From contig NZ_BJXB01000021.1 in assembly GCF_007990775.1 (NCBI RefSeq), forward strand, positions 37,701-101,700: 64,000 nt of DNA, given 5' to 3'. Positions 33,106-41,165 of the stretch are shown in pieces; the stretch's first letter is position 1; every line of letters begins with the position of its first letter. The stretch comes from Deinococcus cellulosilyticus NBRC 106333 = KACC 11606 (GTDB lineage: Bacteria; Deinococcota; Deinococci; Deinococcales; Deinococcaceae). The notes beneath the pieces are model-generated. The model ran no database searches and had not been told where the DNA came from. It saw nothing but the letters and a program-made list of their open reading frames with translations. The position numbers and the translations under genes are program-made.

Positions 33106-34184
33106 CACTGGCCTTTCAGGGCAGAACGCCACTCATTCAGGAAGGGGGTGCGAACGCCAGGCTCCAGGTTCTTCAAGAGGTCTCTGGACACCGGGATCAC
33201 CACCAGATTCTTCTTGCCGCCGATCTTGCTGTACACGTTTTTGGGCACAGCAGGACCCTCGGTGCCAGGGCGCAGGGCAAAGATCAGGGACTTGTTCGCC
33301 ATGACATTCTGGCCCCGTGCGCTCAGAAGGTAATCCAGAAACAGTTTCGCAGTATTGGGATGCTCGGCCAGTTTGCTGATGAACGCAGGACGCTGGAAGG
33401 CCACGGTCCTGTCCCGGAAGTACGCCACCCCGATGTCTGGCACCTTTTCTGCACGCAGCAGGGCGTAAGAGCCAATCACGTTGTACCCGAAGTAATGCTC
33501 TCCGGAAATGACTTTCTCCATCATCACCCCGGAAGAGGAGTACTGCCCAGCACCGGATTTCCCCAGGGCTTTGAAGAGGTCCAGATAACCGGGAACGGCC
33601 ACGGTGTCCTGATGCAGGAAGGTGAACCCGATGCCGCTCTTTTCAGGGTCCCAGGTGGCGACCTTGCCGTTCATTTTGCTGTCTGCAAGCATTTTTGCAA
33701 ATTCGCCGTGTGTGGTGGGGGGTTTTTTGATGAAACGCTTGTTGTACACCAGAACGCCGGGCTCCAGGGTGGTGCCGTAAAGCAGGTTGTCCATTTTGGA
33801 GGAGGCAGGATAGTTTTTTGCTTCCGGGGAGGTGTAAGCCAGGGCATACCCATCGGCAGCCAGTTTCACCTGCAACTCCATGCCACTGCTCCACAGGAAA
33901 TCCGCACTTTTCCCTCCTGCAGCAGCCTCACTGATGAAACGGCTGTAGAGCTGGGTGGTTCCAATGTCGTTGTACTCGACCTCAACGAAGGGATAGAGGG
34001 CCTTGAAGTCATCGATCAGGAACTGGGCACTGGCCTGATCGGTGGAGGAGTAGATCACCAGCTTCTTTTCTTTTTTCGCCTCATCAATGACCTTCTGGTA
34101 GGAAGCAGGATAACCTTTGGGAACCTGAGCAAAAGCAGGAGCAGCAACAGCAAGGGCCAGCGTGATGCACACGAATTTCTGCAT
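33105..34184 (-). CDS. Periplasmic substrate-binding protein (FbpA/SBP_bac_8-like)
   Basis: A 359-residue exported protein: signal peptide ending AFAQ, then LVIYSSTDQASAQFLIDDF, the opening of class II binding proteins of the iron(III)/phosphonate/polyamine group. LVYNKRF and WDPEKSGIGFTFLHQ fit the same fold. GGAGG 5 bases before this ATG decides the start. First gene of the operon. The tyrosine pair typical of iron-binding FbpA is not evident to me, and a citrate-type two-component pair lies downstream, so an organic acid or iron complex are both possible. Confidence 0.9.
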   Translation of the reverse strand: MQKFVCITLALAVAAPAFAQVPKGYPASYQKVIDEAKKEKKLVIYSSTDQASAQFLIDDFKALYPFVEVEYNDIGTTQLYSRFISEAAAGGKSADFLWSSGMELQVKLAADGYALAYTSPEAKNYPASSKMDNLLYGTTLEPGVLVYNKRFIKKPPTTHGEFAKMLADSKMNGKVATWDPEKSGIGFTFLHQDTVAVPGYLDLFKALGKSGAGQYSSSGVMMEKVISGEHYFGYNVIGSYALLRAEKVPDIGVAYFRDRTVAFQRPAFISKLAEHPNTAKLFLDYLLSARGQNVMANKSLIFALRPGTEGPAVPKNVYSKIGGKKNLVVIPVSRDLLKNLEPGVRTPFLNEWRSALKGQ

Positions 34185-34347
34185 AAAACCTCCACCGGGC
34201 TGCAGGGGCTGCAGCCGCATGCGTTCTTTTTTTGGATGAGAAGAGCATACGGGACATCGGTCCCGCTGGGAAGTTTTGCGTGCTTTGATTGCATTGATTG
34301 CACAGCCCGTGCAATCAAATGCGTAACTCCGTGGGTGGTGTCAGGGA

Positions 34348-35760
34348 CTACACAGGGGCCAGAATGCTGATGGTGGTGCCCTGCCTGAGGACACTGTGGG
34401 CGGAGATTTTGCCCCCATGCAATTCCACAATCGAACGGGCAATGGCCAGACCCAGACCTGAGCCTCCACCATTTTCTGGGCTGCGGGTCTCGTCCACCCG
34501 GTAAAACCGCTCAAAGATAAAAGGCAGTTTCTCCGCAGGAATCCCCACTCCGGTGTCCTGCACCTGCAGCATCACTCCACCTTCCACTTTTCTGGCGATC
34601 AGGCGGATCTCGCCCCCTTCAGGGGTGTAGTGCAGGGCGTTGTTCACCAGATTGCCCAGCACCTGACGCATGCGTTCCACATCCAGGCTCACTTCTGGCA
34701 GGTTTTCGTCGACCTGCAGGGTCAGTTTGATTTTTTGTTTCTCAGCACGGAAGGAAAACGCCTTCTGGATGCTTCTGAGCAGCACTTCTGGAGCGGTGGC
34801 GTCTCTGCTGAGGGTGAGCATGCCCGCATCTGCCAGAGAAAGCAGGCGCAGGTCATCGACCAGATTCTGCAGCAGCAGGAGTTCGTCGTAGACGACTTCC
34901 AGGCGCTCTTTGGTGGCCCCAAGTTTGCCCTGTTGCATGGATTGCACGTATCCGGAAGCGACAGTGAGGGGGGTGCCCAGGTCGTGGGCAATGTCCGCGA
35001 TCATCTGGCGGCGTTGCTGCTCCGCTTTCACCAGCTGGTCGCTCATCTGGTTGAAGGCGCGGGTGAGGACAGCAACCTCATCTGTGCCCTGTTCCTGGAC
35101 AGGCTCCTGGGCCTTGCCGTACCTGAGGCTCCGCACAGCGAGGGTCAGGCGTTCCAGGGGCCGGGTCAGCTGTCCAGCCATGGCTGCCCCAAGCAGGATC
35201 GCAAGGGCGAGTCCAATGGCTCCAGCCATCAGGATGGTGAGGTTGATGGCGTTCACCATCGCCTGCTGGTCGGGAGAATTCACCCCTGCTCCGGGCTCTT
35301 CGAAGGCTGTACCCACCACCTGCCCATTCACAACAATCTCTCTGGTGAAAAGGAAATCTTCTGGGTTCACCTGCTGTCCACGCTGGTATTTTTCGGTTTT
35401 GGACACCACATTTCCCTGAGGGTCAAAGACGCCCAGGCGTTTGTCGGGCCGCATGCCACGTTGCAGGTCCTCACGGGGTCTGCCTGCACCCTGAGGTCCT
35501 GGCGGTGGTCCTCCTGCTCCAGGCTGTCCTTCTCTCGCTGGAGGAGGGCCAGGGTCCATGCCCTCCCAGGTGCCATGCTCCTGGTAGAACCGCTGGGCGT
35601 TGTCTGCATAGGTGTTCACCAGGTTCTGGTGCACCGTTTTGTGGTAGGAATCGATGGCCACGTTGTGGGCCAGAATCCCGAAGACCAGCAGGCCCACCAG
35701 ACATGAAAGGGCAAACCCGAACACCAGATTGAGCCTGAGGGAACGGGTCAGCAGTTTCAT
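34348..35760 (-). CDS. OmpR-partner sensor histidine kinase
   Basis: A 470-residue kinase with two membrane helices (about 12-32 and 170-195) around an extracytoplasmic loop that contains a striking Pro/Gly stretch (PPPGPQGAGRP). HAMP follows, then the H-box IADIAHDLGTPLTV, N-box NLVNNALHYTPEGG, G boxes DTGVGIP and GGGSGLGLAI. Its ATG overlaps the response-regulator stop (ATGA). A TTAACA direct repeat in front of the pair suggests autoregulation. Signal unknown. Confidence 0.92.
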   Translation of the reverse strand: MKLLTRSLRLNLVFGFALSCLVGLLVFGILAHNVAIDSYHKTVHQNLVNTYADNAQRFYQEHGTWEGMDPGPPPAREGQPGAGGPPPGPQGAGRPREDLQRGMRPDKRLGVFDPQGNVVSKTEKYQRGQQVNPEDFLFTREIVVNGQVVGTAFEEPGAGVNSPDQQAMVNAINLTILMAGAIGLALAILLGAAMAGQLTRPLERLTLAVRSLRYGKAQEPVQEQGTDEVAVLTRAFNQMSDQLVKAEQQRRQMIADIAHDLGTPLTVASGYVQSMQQGKLGATKERLEVVYDELLLLQNLVDDLRLLSLADAGMLTLSRDATAPEVLLRSIQKAFSFRAEKQKIKLTLQVDENLPEVSLDVERMRQVLGNLVNNALHYTPEGGEIRLIARKVEGGVMLQVQDTGVGIPAEKLPFIFERFYRVDETRSPENGGGSGLGLAIARSIVELHGGKISAHSVLRQGTTISILAPV

Positions 35761-36449
35761 GGTTGCAGGGTTCTCTGGCTGAGGCGATACCCTGCCCCGA
35801 AGACGGTTTCAATGTATTTCGGGGTGCCAGAATCGTCCCCGAGTTTCACCCGCAGTTTGCGGATGTGCACGTCCACAGTGCGTTCCAGGCTTTCTGCCCC
35901 TCCACCATCGATGTGATCCAGCAGTTCTGCCCTGGAAAAGGTTTTGCCAGGGTGCTGCATGAAGTGGCTGAGCAGGCCATACTCCGAACGGGTGAGGGCC
36001 AGGGTGCGTCCGGCCTTGCTGATCACCTGCTGTTCGGGGTCCATTTCCAGATCCGACACGCGAATCATGCGCACAACGGTGTGCCCCTTGTCGTACCTGC
36101 GCAGCACAGCGCGGATTCGGGCGTTCACTTCATCCAGGTCGAAAGGCTTCACGATGTAATCATCTGCCCCGAGTTCCAGGCTGCGAATGGCACTGTCTTT
36201 TTCCAGTTTGGAGGTCAGCACGATGATCGGAATCTGGGCTTCTTTGCGGTAGATCTCCATGAAGCCGTAACCATCAAGTTCGGGCATCATCAGGTCCAAA
36301 AGGACCAGATCGGGTTTGGCATGGCGGGCCGTGAAAAGCGCAGTGCGGCCATTGTCTGCCACCACGGTGCGGTACCCCTCCGAGGAAAGGTAATCCTGCA
36401 GCATGCGCACCAGGCTGAGTTTGTCATCCACAATCAGAATCGTCTTCAT
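35757..36449 (-). CDS. OmpR/PhoB-family response regulator
   Basis: A 230-residue regulator: VDD acidic pocket, phospho-Asp in LVLLDLMMPELDG, Thr/Lys switch residues in VLTSK and DYIVKPFD, and a C-terminal winged helix (LTRSEYGLLSHFMQHPGKTFSR, RTVDVHIRKLRVKLGDD, IETVFGAGYRL). It probably binds the TTAACA-N5-TTAACA repeat at 36580-36596, just behind a TATGCT -10 box of its own promoter. Coupled to the kinase gene. Confidence 0.93.
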   Translation of the reverse strand: MKTILIVDDKLSLVRMLQDYLSSEGYRTVVADNGRTALFTARHAKPDLVLLDLMMPELDGYGFMEIYRKEAQIPIIVLTSKLEKDSAIRSLELGADDYIVKPFDLDEVNARIRAVLRRYDKGHTVVRMIRVSDLEMDPEQQVISKAGRTLALTRSEYGLLSHFMQHPGKTFSRAELLDHIDGGGAESLERTVDVHIRKLRVKLGDDSGTPKYIETVFGAGYRLSQRTLQP

Positions 36450-36562
36450 TGCTTACCGCCTGCCTTCTGGTGGGTTTTCCTACAGGGTACTGCTTCTGTC
36501 CACCTCAAGAAGGAGATCTGCACCGGATCAAAACACCGAGAAAACACCTTCTTGCTGAACCC

Positions 36563-36568
36563 AGCATA
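36563..36568 (-). promoter_or_regulatory. -10 box (TATGCT) of the OmpR-type two-component operon
   Basis: TATGCT on the minus strand, 12 bases downstream of the TTAACA direct repeat. This spacing matches promoters where an OmpR-family activator replaces a -35 box. The leader to the ATG is about 105 bases. Confidence 0.45.
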
Positions 36569-36579
36569 GAAAACGGCTG

Positions 36580-36596
36580 TTAACAACTTGTTAACA
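36580..36596. promoter_or_regulatory. PhoP/OmpR-type direct repeat in the divergent promoter region
   Basis: TTAACA-ACTTG-TTAACA, two perfect half-sites with an 11-base period. It lies between the response-regulator gene and the divergent gene at 36675. A near copy lies at 11729-11745. Confidence 0.6.
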
Positions 36597-36674
36597 CCTC
36601 TGGTGTGAAATCAGATCAAGAAACGAAAGCGGACCCCAGATCCCCCACTCCACACCCGAAGAAAGCAGGCAACC

Positions 36675-37502
36675 ATGAACACCCAACAGATCCGAATTTC
36701 AGGCTGGAACCTCAACGGAAAACACCTTCCCGAGTGGCTGAGCAGTCACCTCGGCAAACTGTGGCAGGGTGAAGAAGTGCGCTCTGCGGTGGAGGGAAAA
36801 CTGGACATGGTTTACCTGCAAGAGGCCCCTGTGTTCCCTGAAAAAGGCCTGTCTTTCCAGTTCCAGACCCCTGCTGGAACCGTGGCCGGGCTGGACCGTC
36901 ACGGCAAACTGTGGCTGGGGAATGTGCACAGTGGCCTGAGCCTGGAACACAGCAAAAAACGCATTGCCGTGCAGATGTGGGGCACCTTGCGTGGACTGGA
37001 AGCTCCCTTGCATGTCCTGATGCTGGAACTGCTGCGCTTCAGTGGTTTTGTGCCCCTGCGCGGCACCGTCATCACCCGAAACGGTCTGGGGTACCTGCAA
37101 CTGGGCAGCATGGACCGCATGGTTTTTCAGGGGTACGACCTGCTCTGCGAAGGGCTCTGCTGGTATTCTCCCCGCGATGGCAGAATCTACGGGTTTGACC
37201 CCGCTTCACCTTCCCGCATCGTTTCTGTGATCCTGCACCAGCTTGTGGTCCTCAATCCTGAGCAAAGCAGTCACCGTGCCCAGCGTCTGGAACGCACAGA
37301 TGCACTGTCTGCCCTGCAGGCCAATACAGGCACTGCCCTCTTCCAGACCAACCGCCAGCACACCGAATTCCTGATCAGAGACATGGTGCTCCAGCACGGG
37401 GTGTACCACTGGGCCATTCCCGGAAACCGTCCGCTGGCCACCGAACAGGCCTACAGGCTGTGGGAACGCTCCTCTTTCAGCCCCAGAAAGTTTGCCATCT
37501 GA
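36675..37502 (+). CDS. Uncharacterised protein divergent from the OmpR-type pair
   Basis: A 275-residue soluble protein, not recognised. The centre (LHVLMLELLRFSGFVPLRGTVITRNGLGYLQLG) faintly recalls the HPr-kinase-like layout of a strand before a nucleotide loop, but no P-loop is present, so any kinase activity would be unlikely. The C-terminal half has paired acidic and aromatic segments (DRMVFQGYDLLCEGLCWYSP). AGCAGG is a weak ribosome site before the ATG. The TTAACA repeat upstream suggests control by the adjacent two-component system. Confidence 0.6.
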   Translation: MNTQQIRISGWNLNGKHLPEWLSSHLGKLWQGEEVRSAVEGKLDMVYLQEAPVFPEKGLSFQFQTPAGTVAGLDRHGKLWLGNVHSGLSLEHSKKRIAVQMWGTLRGLEAPLHVLMLELLRFSGFVPLRGTVITRNGLGYLQLGSMDRMVFQGYDLLCEGLCWYSPRDGRIYGFDPASPSRIVSVILHQLVVLNPEQSSHRAQRLERTDALSALQANTGTALFQTNRQHTEFLIRDMVLQHGVYHWAIPGNRPLATEQAYRLWERSSFSPRKFAI

Positions 37503-37512
37503 GGGGCCTCAA

Positions 37513-37554
37513 GACAAAAAAATCAGCGCCGGGTGATGGTCTTCACTCGGCGCT
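37513..37554 (-). terminator. Terminator of the 58-residue protein gene
   Basis: On the minus strand an imperfect AGCGCCG-AGTGA / TCACC-CGGCGCT hairpin is followed by GATTTTTTTG. Confidence 0.8.
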
Positions 37555-37578
37555 CTTCAGTTGCAAAAGGCTTCCACG

Positions 37579-37755
37579 TTAGGCAAGAACCCCCTTCTGG
37601 TCCTGCTCGGCATCCAGAACGCGGGCGACATTGCGCAGCATCCGGGCGAGTTGCTGTCTCAGGGAGCGTCTGGGGAGTTTGCGGGCTTCACTGGCTTCTT
37701 GCCACATGGCGTTCAGTTTCTGGTGGGCCTGGTTGTTCATCAGGTACTCGTTCAT
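37579..37755 (-). CDS. Small basic helical protein
   Basis: A 58-residue protein starting MNEYLMNNQAHQKLN, with an Arg-rich helical centre (RKLPRRSLRQQLARMLRNVARVL). GAGGAGA 4 bases before the ATG and a strong downstream terminator make it a convincing gene. Upstream on the minus strand TTGGCA, 17 bases and TAATAA is a candidate promoter. The basic amphipathic helix suggests nucleic acid or membrane contact; no family recognised. Confidence 0.65.
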   Translation of the reverse strand: MNEYLMNNQAHQKLNAMWQEASEARKLPRRSLRQQLARMLRNVARVLDAEQDQKGVLA

Positions 37756-37953
37756 GTTCTCTCCTCGCTTCTTGTCTCTTATTATCCAGTGAAAGATGTC
37801 CTGCCAACAGCCGAAACTGGCGTATGGGCAGCTAAAGTGATGCACCTAGAGGGAGGTAAGCCGTTCAGGTTATGGCAGGCTGGTCTTCGTCACAGACAGC
37901 AGAAACCCCTTGAACCGGGTGCAAGAATTTTTGCATCAAATTTCGCATTCATG

Positions 37954-37985
37954 GAAAACGGGTCATCCGAACATGGATGACCCGG
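37954..37985 (-). terminator. Terminator of the amine oxidase gene
   Basis: GGGTCATCC/GGATGACCC hairpin followed on the minus strand by GTTTTCC, about 20 bases after the stop codon. Confidence 0.8.
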
Positions 37986-38003
37986 CAGGTTGTGAACTGC
38001 TTC

Positions 38004-39518
38004 TTATTTGATGAACTTCAGGACTTCCCGCGCCACCCGGTTCCCGCTCTCCACGGCCCCTTCCATGTAGCCCTGGGCAAATGGGGAGGTGTGCTCTCCT
38101 GCGAAGTACAGGCGTCCCAGACGCTCTCCCTCTGCACCCCGGATGCTGGTGAACTGACCGATTTTGTAGCAGGAATATGACCCGAGCTGGTGGGGCTTGG
38201 TGGGCCAGTGCATCCGCACGGCATTTCCGGTGTAGGCCTGCTGCACCCCCGGGTAAAGGGTTTCCATCTGCTGGATGAAGTCATACGCCTGCTCCTGGGG
38301 AGTGCCTTCCCCGGATTGCAGACCGATGGTTCCTCCGGTGAAGCGGGTCAGAACGGCCCCCTTCACCTTCTGGCCTTTGGTGGTTTCCCAGCTTGTCTGG
38401 AAAGGCAGATCCGTATAGGTGCTGCCACTGTAACCATACTTCGTTTTCCAGATGGGCTGGGTCAGGCCCACCATCAGTTTGCTGTTGGTGCCATATCCAA
38501 GTTCCTGAATGGCCTGACGCTTGGCCTCAGGGAGATCAATTTTGATGTCCAGGTGCCGCATCACACTGAAGGGAATGGTGAACACCACATGGTCGGCATA
38601 CACGCTGGGTCCCTCTTTGAAATCCAGCTGGTAACGGCCAGATGCGGTCTTGCTGACCCTTTCGAGCACGCGGCTCACGTGGATCTGGCTGTTCACCTTC
38701 TGGGAGAGGCGTTTTGGCACGGCCCCACTGCCCTCGGTGATGTGGTAGGCCTCGTCACTCTCCCCATAGATCTGCCACTCTCCGGGGTCCGTGCCGATCA
38801 GGTACAGCAGGTTGGTGGCGCTCTGTTCTGCGGCATCCAGACCATATTCGGTGGTGTAGGCCAGACTCAGCATGTCCTTCATGACCTGATCGGCCTCGAT
38901 TTTCTCCAGGTAGTCAGGAATGGAAATCCAGTCCAGTTTCTCTGCACCACCAGGATTTTTGTAACTCACCACATCCAGATCAACGTTTTCCAGATCTGCA
39001 TCGATTCTCCTGGCAATGGGTCGGAACATCCGCAGCAGGTCTTTCTCGGTGTAGCGTTTTCCGCCAAAAAACCAGTCTTCGGACTTCAGGCCTTTCTCGG
39101 CAGCTTTCAGGTCGGTGAGGTGCAGGCCCAGTTCTTTCGTCAGGGTGATCAGTTCCTCGTGCCCGGAGTCCACCAGTTCACCCCCGAGTTCAATGACCTC
39201 GTTCATGCCGAAAGTGTTGTAGGCGCTGAACATGCGCCCTCCCATGCGGCTCGAAGCCTCGTAAATGTCGGCGTGAATGCCCTGTTGCAGAAGGCGGTAG
39301 GCGCAGGTCAGACCAGCGGTTCCCCCTCCCACAATCACCACGCGCTCCTTGACCTTGCGGGGTTTCGCAAAAGCCACAGGCGCAGCAGTCGCTGCCACCG
39401 TCACGGTTGCCGCTTTCAGGAAATCACGGCGGCTGATGGTGCTTTCCGAGGGTTCCTGGGCTTCCTGCTTGCTGCGGGCATAAAGTCTCTTCAACTCACG
39501 TAAAAACGGTGTACGCAT
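38004..39518 (-). CDS. Tat-exported flavin amine/L-amino-acid oxidase
   Basis: A 504-residue FAD oxidase. The N-terminus carries a twin-arginine signal (SRRDFLKAATVTVAATAAP), so the folded flavoprotein is exported. The dinucleotide motif VVIVGGGTAGLTCAYRL follows at about residue 60, then EASSRMGGRM; the C-terminal FAD motif is LYFAGEHTSPFAQGYMEGAVESG. This is the flavin monoamine oxidase / L-amino-acid oxidase family, producing hydrogen peroxide, ammonia and an oxo-product. GAGGAG lies before the ATG. Monocistronic, with its own terminator. Substrate not determinable. Confidence 0.92.
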   Translation of the reverse strand: MRTPFLRELKRLYARSKQEAQEPSESTISRRDFLKAATVTVAATAAPVAFAKPRKVKERVVIVGGGTAGLTCAYRLLQQGIHADIYEASSRMGGRMFSAYNTFGMNEVIELGGELVDSGHEELITLTKELGLHLTDLKAAEKGLKSEDWFFGGKRYTEKDLLRMFRPIARRIDADLENVDLDVVSYKNPGGAEKLDWISIPDYLEKIEADQVMKDMLSLAYTTEYGLDAAEQSATNLLYLIGTDPGEWQIYGESDEAYHITEGSGAVPKRLSQKVNSQIHVSRVLERVSKTASGRYQLDFKEGPSVYADHVVFTIPFSVMRHLDIKIDLPEAKRQAIQELGYGTNSKLMVGLTQPIWKTKYGYSGSTYTDLPFQTSWETTKGQKVKGAVLTRFTGGTIGLQSGEGTPQEQAYDFIQQMETLYPGVQQAYTGNAVRMHWPTKPHQLGSYSCYKIGQFTSIRGAEGERLGRLYFAGEHTSPFAQGYMEGAVESGNRVAREVLKFIK

Positions 39519-39636
39519 GGGCCTCTCCTCTGCTGAAAATCTGTTCTTTCAGCCTAGCAGAGAGACTGTGAGGTTGGGTACCTTCGGGTCACAGCAGAGG
39601 GGGATTTAAGGGCACTGGGAGGTTGGTGGTCTTTTT

Positions 39637-39720
39637 GCCGAGGGCCGAGAGCCGAGGGCCGAAGGCTAAAGGCAGGGGGCGGTGATGGGGTGGCAGAAGG
39701 CAGAAAGCAGAAGGCAAAAG
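39637..39720. repeat. Two heptamer-repeat tracts (GCCGAGR and GCAGAAR)
   Basis: GCCGAGG, GCCGAGA, GCCGAGG, GCCGAAG, GCTAAAG in phase at 39637-39671, then GCAGAAG, GCAGAAA, GCAGAAG, GCAAAAG at 39693-39720. Partial inverse units (CTTTTGCCCTCGGC) occur at 40089-40103, beyond the next gene. Confidence 0.65.
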
Positions 39721-39749
39721 ACACCCATCTGGCCTTCTTGTTGCAAGGA

Positions 39750-40043
39750 TCAAATGAGTCGGTGGACCTGATCCACAGGCTGTCTTTCGTGAATGAGGGT
39801 TCCTGCAGGAGCACCCTTGCGGCGCAACAATTCCAGCAAGAGTTGCACCGCCTGGGGGGTCAGCTCAGCATGGGCAATCTCAATGTCCAGCACAGCAACC
39901 CCATCCCCCATGCCTGCACCCGTGACTTCGCCCAGTTCAGAACGGTAAAGCATGCCAGAGATCCAGCCTTCAAAGTCGTCCCTGGCATCAAGGTCAAAAT
40001 CAGGACCTGTGGGAAAAAGCACTTCCAGAAAACCTTCTTGCAT
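39750..40043 (-). CDS. Conserved-looking small protein of unknown function
   Basis: A 97-residue acidic protein with no membrane segment. The pattern GEVTGAGMGDGVAVLDIEI, then a helix (AVQLLLELLRRKGAP) and AGTLIHERQP, recalls a small ferredoxin-like fold found in scattered bacterial hypothetical proteins. TATCCT sits 5 bases before the ATG, so translation is probably leaderless, and the -10 box overlaps the tail of the gmk terminator just upstream. Heptamer repeats lie on both sides of the gene. Confidence 0.65.
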   Translation of the reverse strand: MQEGFLEVLFPTGPDFDLDARDDFEGWISGMLYRSELGEVTGAGMGDGVAVLDIEIAHAELTPQAVQLLLELLRRKGAPAGTLIHERQPVDQVHRLI

Positions 40044-40058
40044 GAGTCAGGATAACAA

Positions 40059-40089
40059 CAAAACAGAGGACCCACCAGTGATCCTCTGT
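40059..40089 (-). terminator. Terminator of gmk
   Basis: ACAGAGGA/TCCTCTGT hairpin; on the minus strand it continues TTTTGTTG. It lies 20 bases after the gmk stop codon. Confidence 0.8.
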
Positions 40090-40109
40090 CTTTTGCCCTC
40101 GGCTTTCTT

Positions 40110-40724
40110 TCACTGCTGCACAATCACTTCAAGCTCTTCCTCGGTCAGGCGCAACGCACTGAGGCGCTCTGCCCGGATGATTGCCCGGATGTCTTCCACA
40201 GCCCTGGAAACATCGTCGTTCAGGACGCAGTACTTGAACTCGTGGGCCATCAGGATTTCGCTTCTGGCTTTGGCCAGACGTTTTTCGATCTTCTCCAGAG
40301 ATTCCGTTGCGCGGCCCACCAGACGGTTTTTCAGTTCGGTGAGGCTTGGGGGCATGATGAAGATCAGAATGGCTTCGGGCATGGCCTGTTTGACCTGCAT
40401 GGCCCCCTGCACTTCGATTTCCAGCAGCACATTTCGGCCCATCTGGAGCTGTTCTTCAACGGCGGCTCTGGGGGTGCCGTAGTAATTCCCCACAAACTCA
40501 GCGTGCTCAAGGAAGCCCAGTCCCGAGTGAATCTCAGATTCAAATTCATCACGGGTCTTGAAGAAGTAATGGACCCCGTGTTCCTCTCCGGGGCGGGATT
40601 CGCGGGTGGTCCAGGAGATGGAGTAGTGGTAGTCTTCGATTTTTTCCAGTTCCTGGCGGATGGTGCCTTTGCCGACCCCACTCGCGCCAGTCATCACCAG
40701 CAGTAATCCGCGTTTCTGTGCCAT
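40110..40724 (-). CDS. gmk: Guanylate kinase
   Basis: A 204-residue kinase converting GMP to GDP with ATP. P-loop GASGVGKGT (residues 13-21), the GMP-binding strand YSISWTTRESRPGEEHGVHYFF, and the base-binding segment FLEHAEFVGNYYGTP are all intact, with the usual LLEIEVQGA. Length is normal. A GGGAAG site lies somewhat far from the ATG. A hairpin terminator follows. Confidence 0.95.
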   Translation of the reverse strand: MAQKRGLLLVMTGASGVGKGTIRQELEKIEDYHYSISWTTRESRPGEEHGVHYFFKTRDEFESEIHSGLGFLEHAEFVGNYYGTPRAAVEEQLQMGRNVLLEIEVQGAMQVKQAMPEAILIFIMPPSLTELKNRLVGRATESLEKIEKRLAKARSEILMAHEFKYCVLNDDVSRAVEDIRAIIRAERLSALRLTEEELEVIVQQ

Positions 40725-40897
40725 GGCTTTTTCTTCCCTTTCAGGGGACTTCCAGCAAGTTTAACAGGTTTCGGGCGGAAGTGTATACCAGATCACACGG
40801 AATGAAAGAGCAGAAGGCCATGAGAGTTCCAGCAACACCCTCTGAGTTGATTCTGGTGAAAGCCAGAGCTTTGTGTCCTTCTGGCCATCAGATTATC

Positions 40898-40932
40898 AGC
40901 AAAATCTGCTTATTTTATCAGCATTTTATGCT
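40898..40932. promoter_or_regulatory. Paired palindromic operators before the XRE-def operon
   Basis: Two copies of AGCA-N5-TGCT, AGCAAAATCTGCT (40898-40910) and AGCATTTTATGCT (40920-40932), lie 22 bases apart centre to centre, two helical turns. The second abuts the TAATAT -10 box (40932-40937) of the XRE gene, so a bound repressor would block it. Confidence 0.6.
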
Positions 40933-40943
40933 AATATCTCTGC

Positions 40944-41165
40944 ATGAACGAGGAAATCCGCAAAGCCATCCAGGAGGTGCTGTACCAGAAGCGCATCTCC
41001 CAGGCAGACCTCGCACGCAGGCTGGACAAAACCCCACAGGAAATCAGCCGTGCCCTCAAAGATCCCATAAGGGGAGGCAAAGTGCCTGAACTCTGGCAGG
41101 ACATTCTCGATGAACTCGACCTTGAACTCGTGATTCGGCCCAGGGCCAAAAGGCAGGCCTCGTGA
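40944..41165 (+). CDS. XRE-family helix-turn-helix protein upstream of def
   Basis: A 73-residue DNA-binding protein made of little more than a helix-turn-helix: ISQADLARRLDKTPQEISRALKD. TAATAT sits 6 bases before the ATG, so it is probably leaderless. Two palindromes just upstream suggest that it represses itself. Its stop overlaps the GTG start of peptide deformylase (GTGA), so regulator and deformylase are co-produced. It resembles antitoxin-type XRE proteins in size, but no toxin gene is adjacent. Confidence 0.82.
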   Translation: MNEEIRKAIQEVLYQKRISQADLARRLDKTPQEISRALKDPIRGGKVPELWQDILDELDLELVIRPRAKRQAS

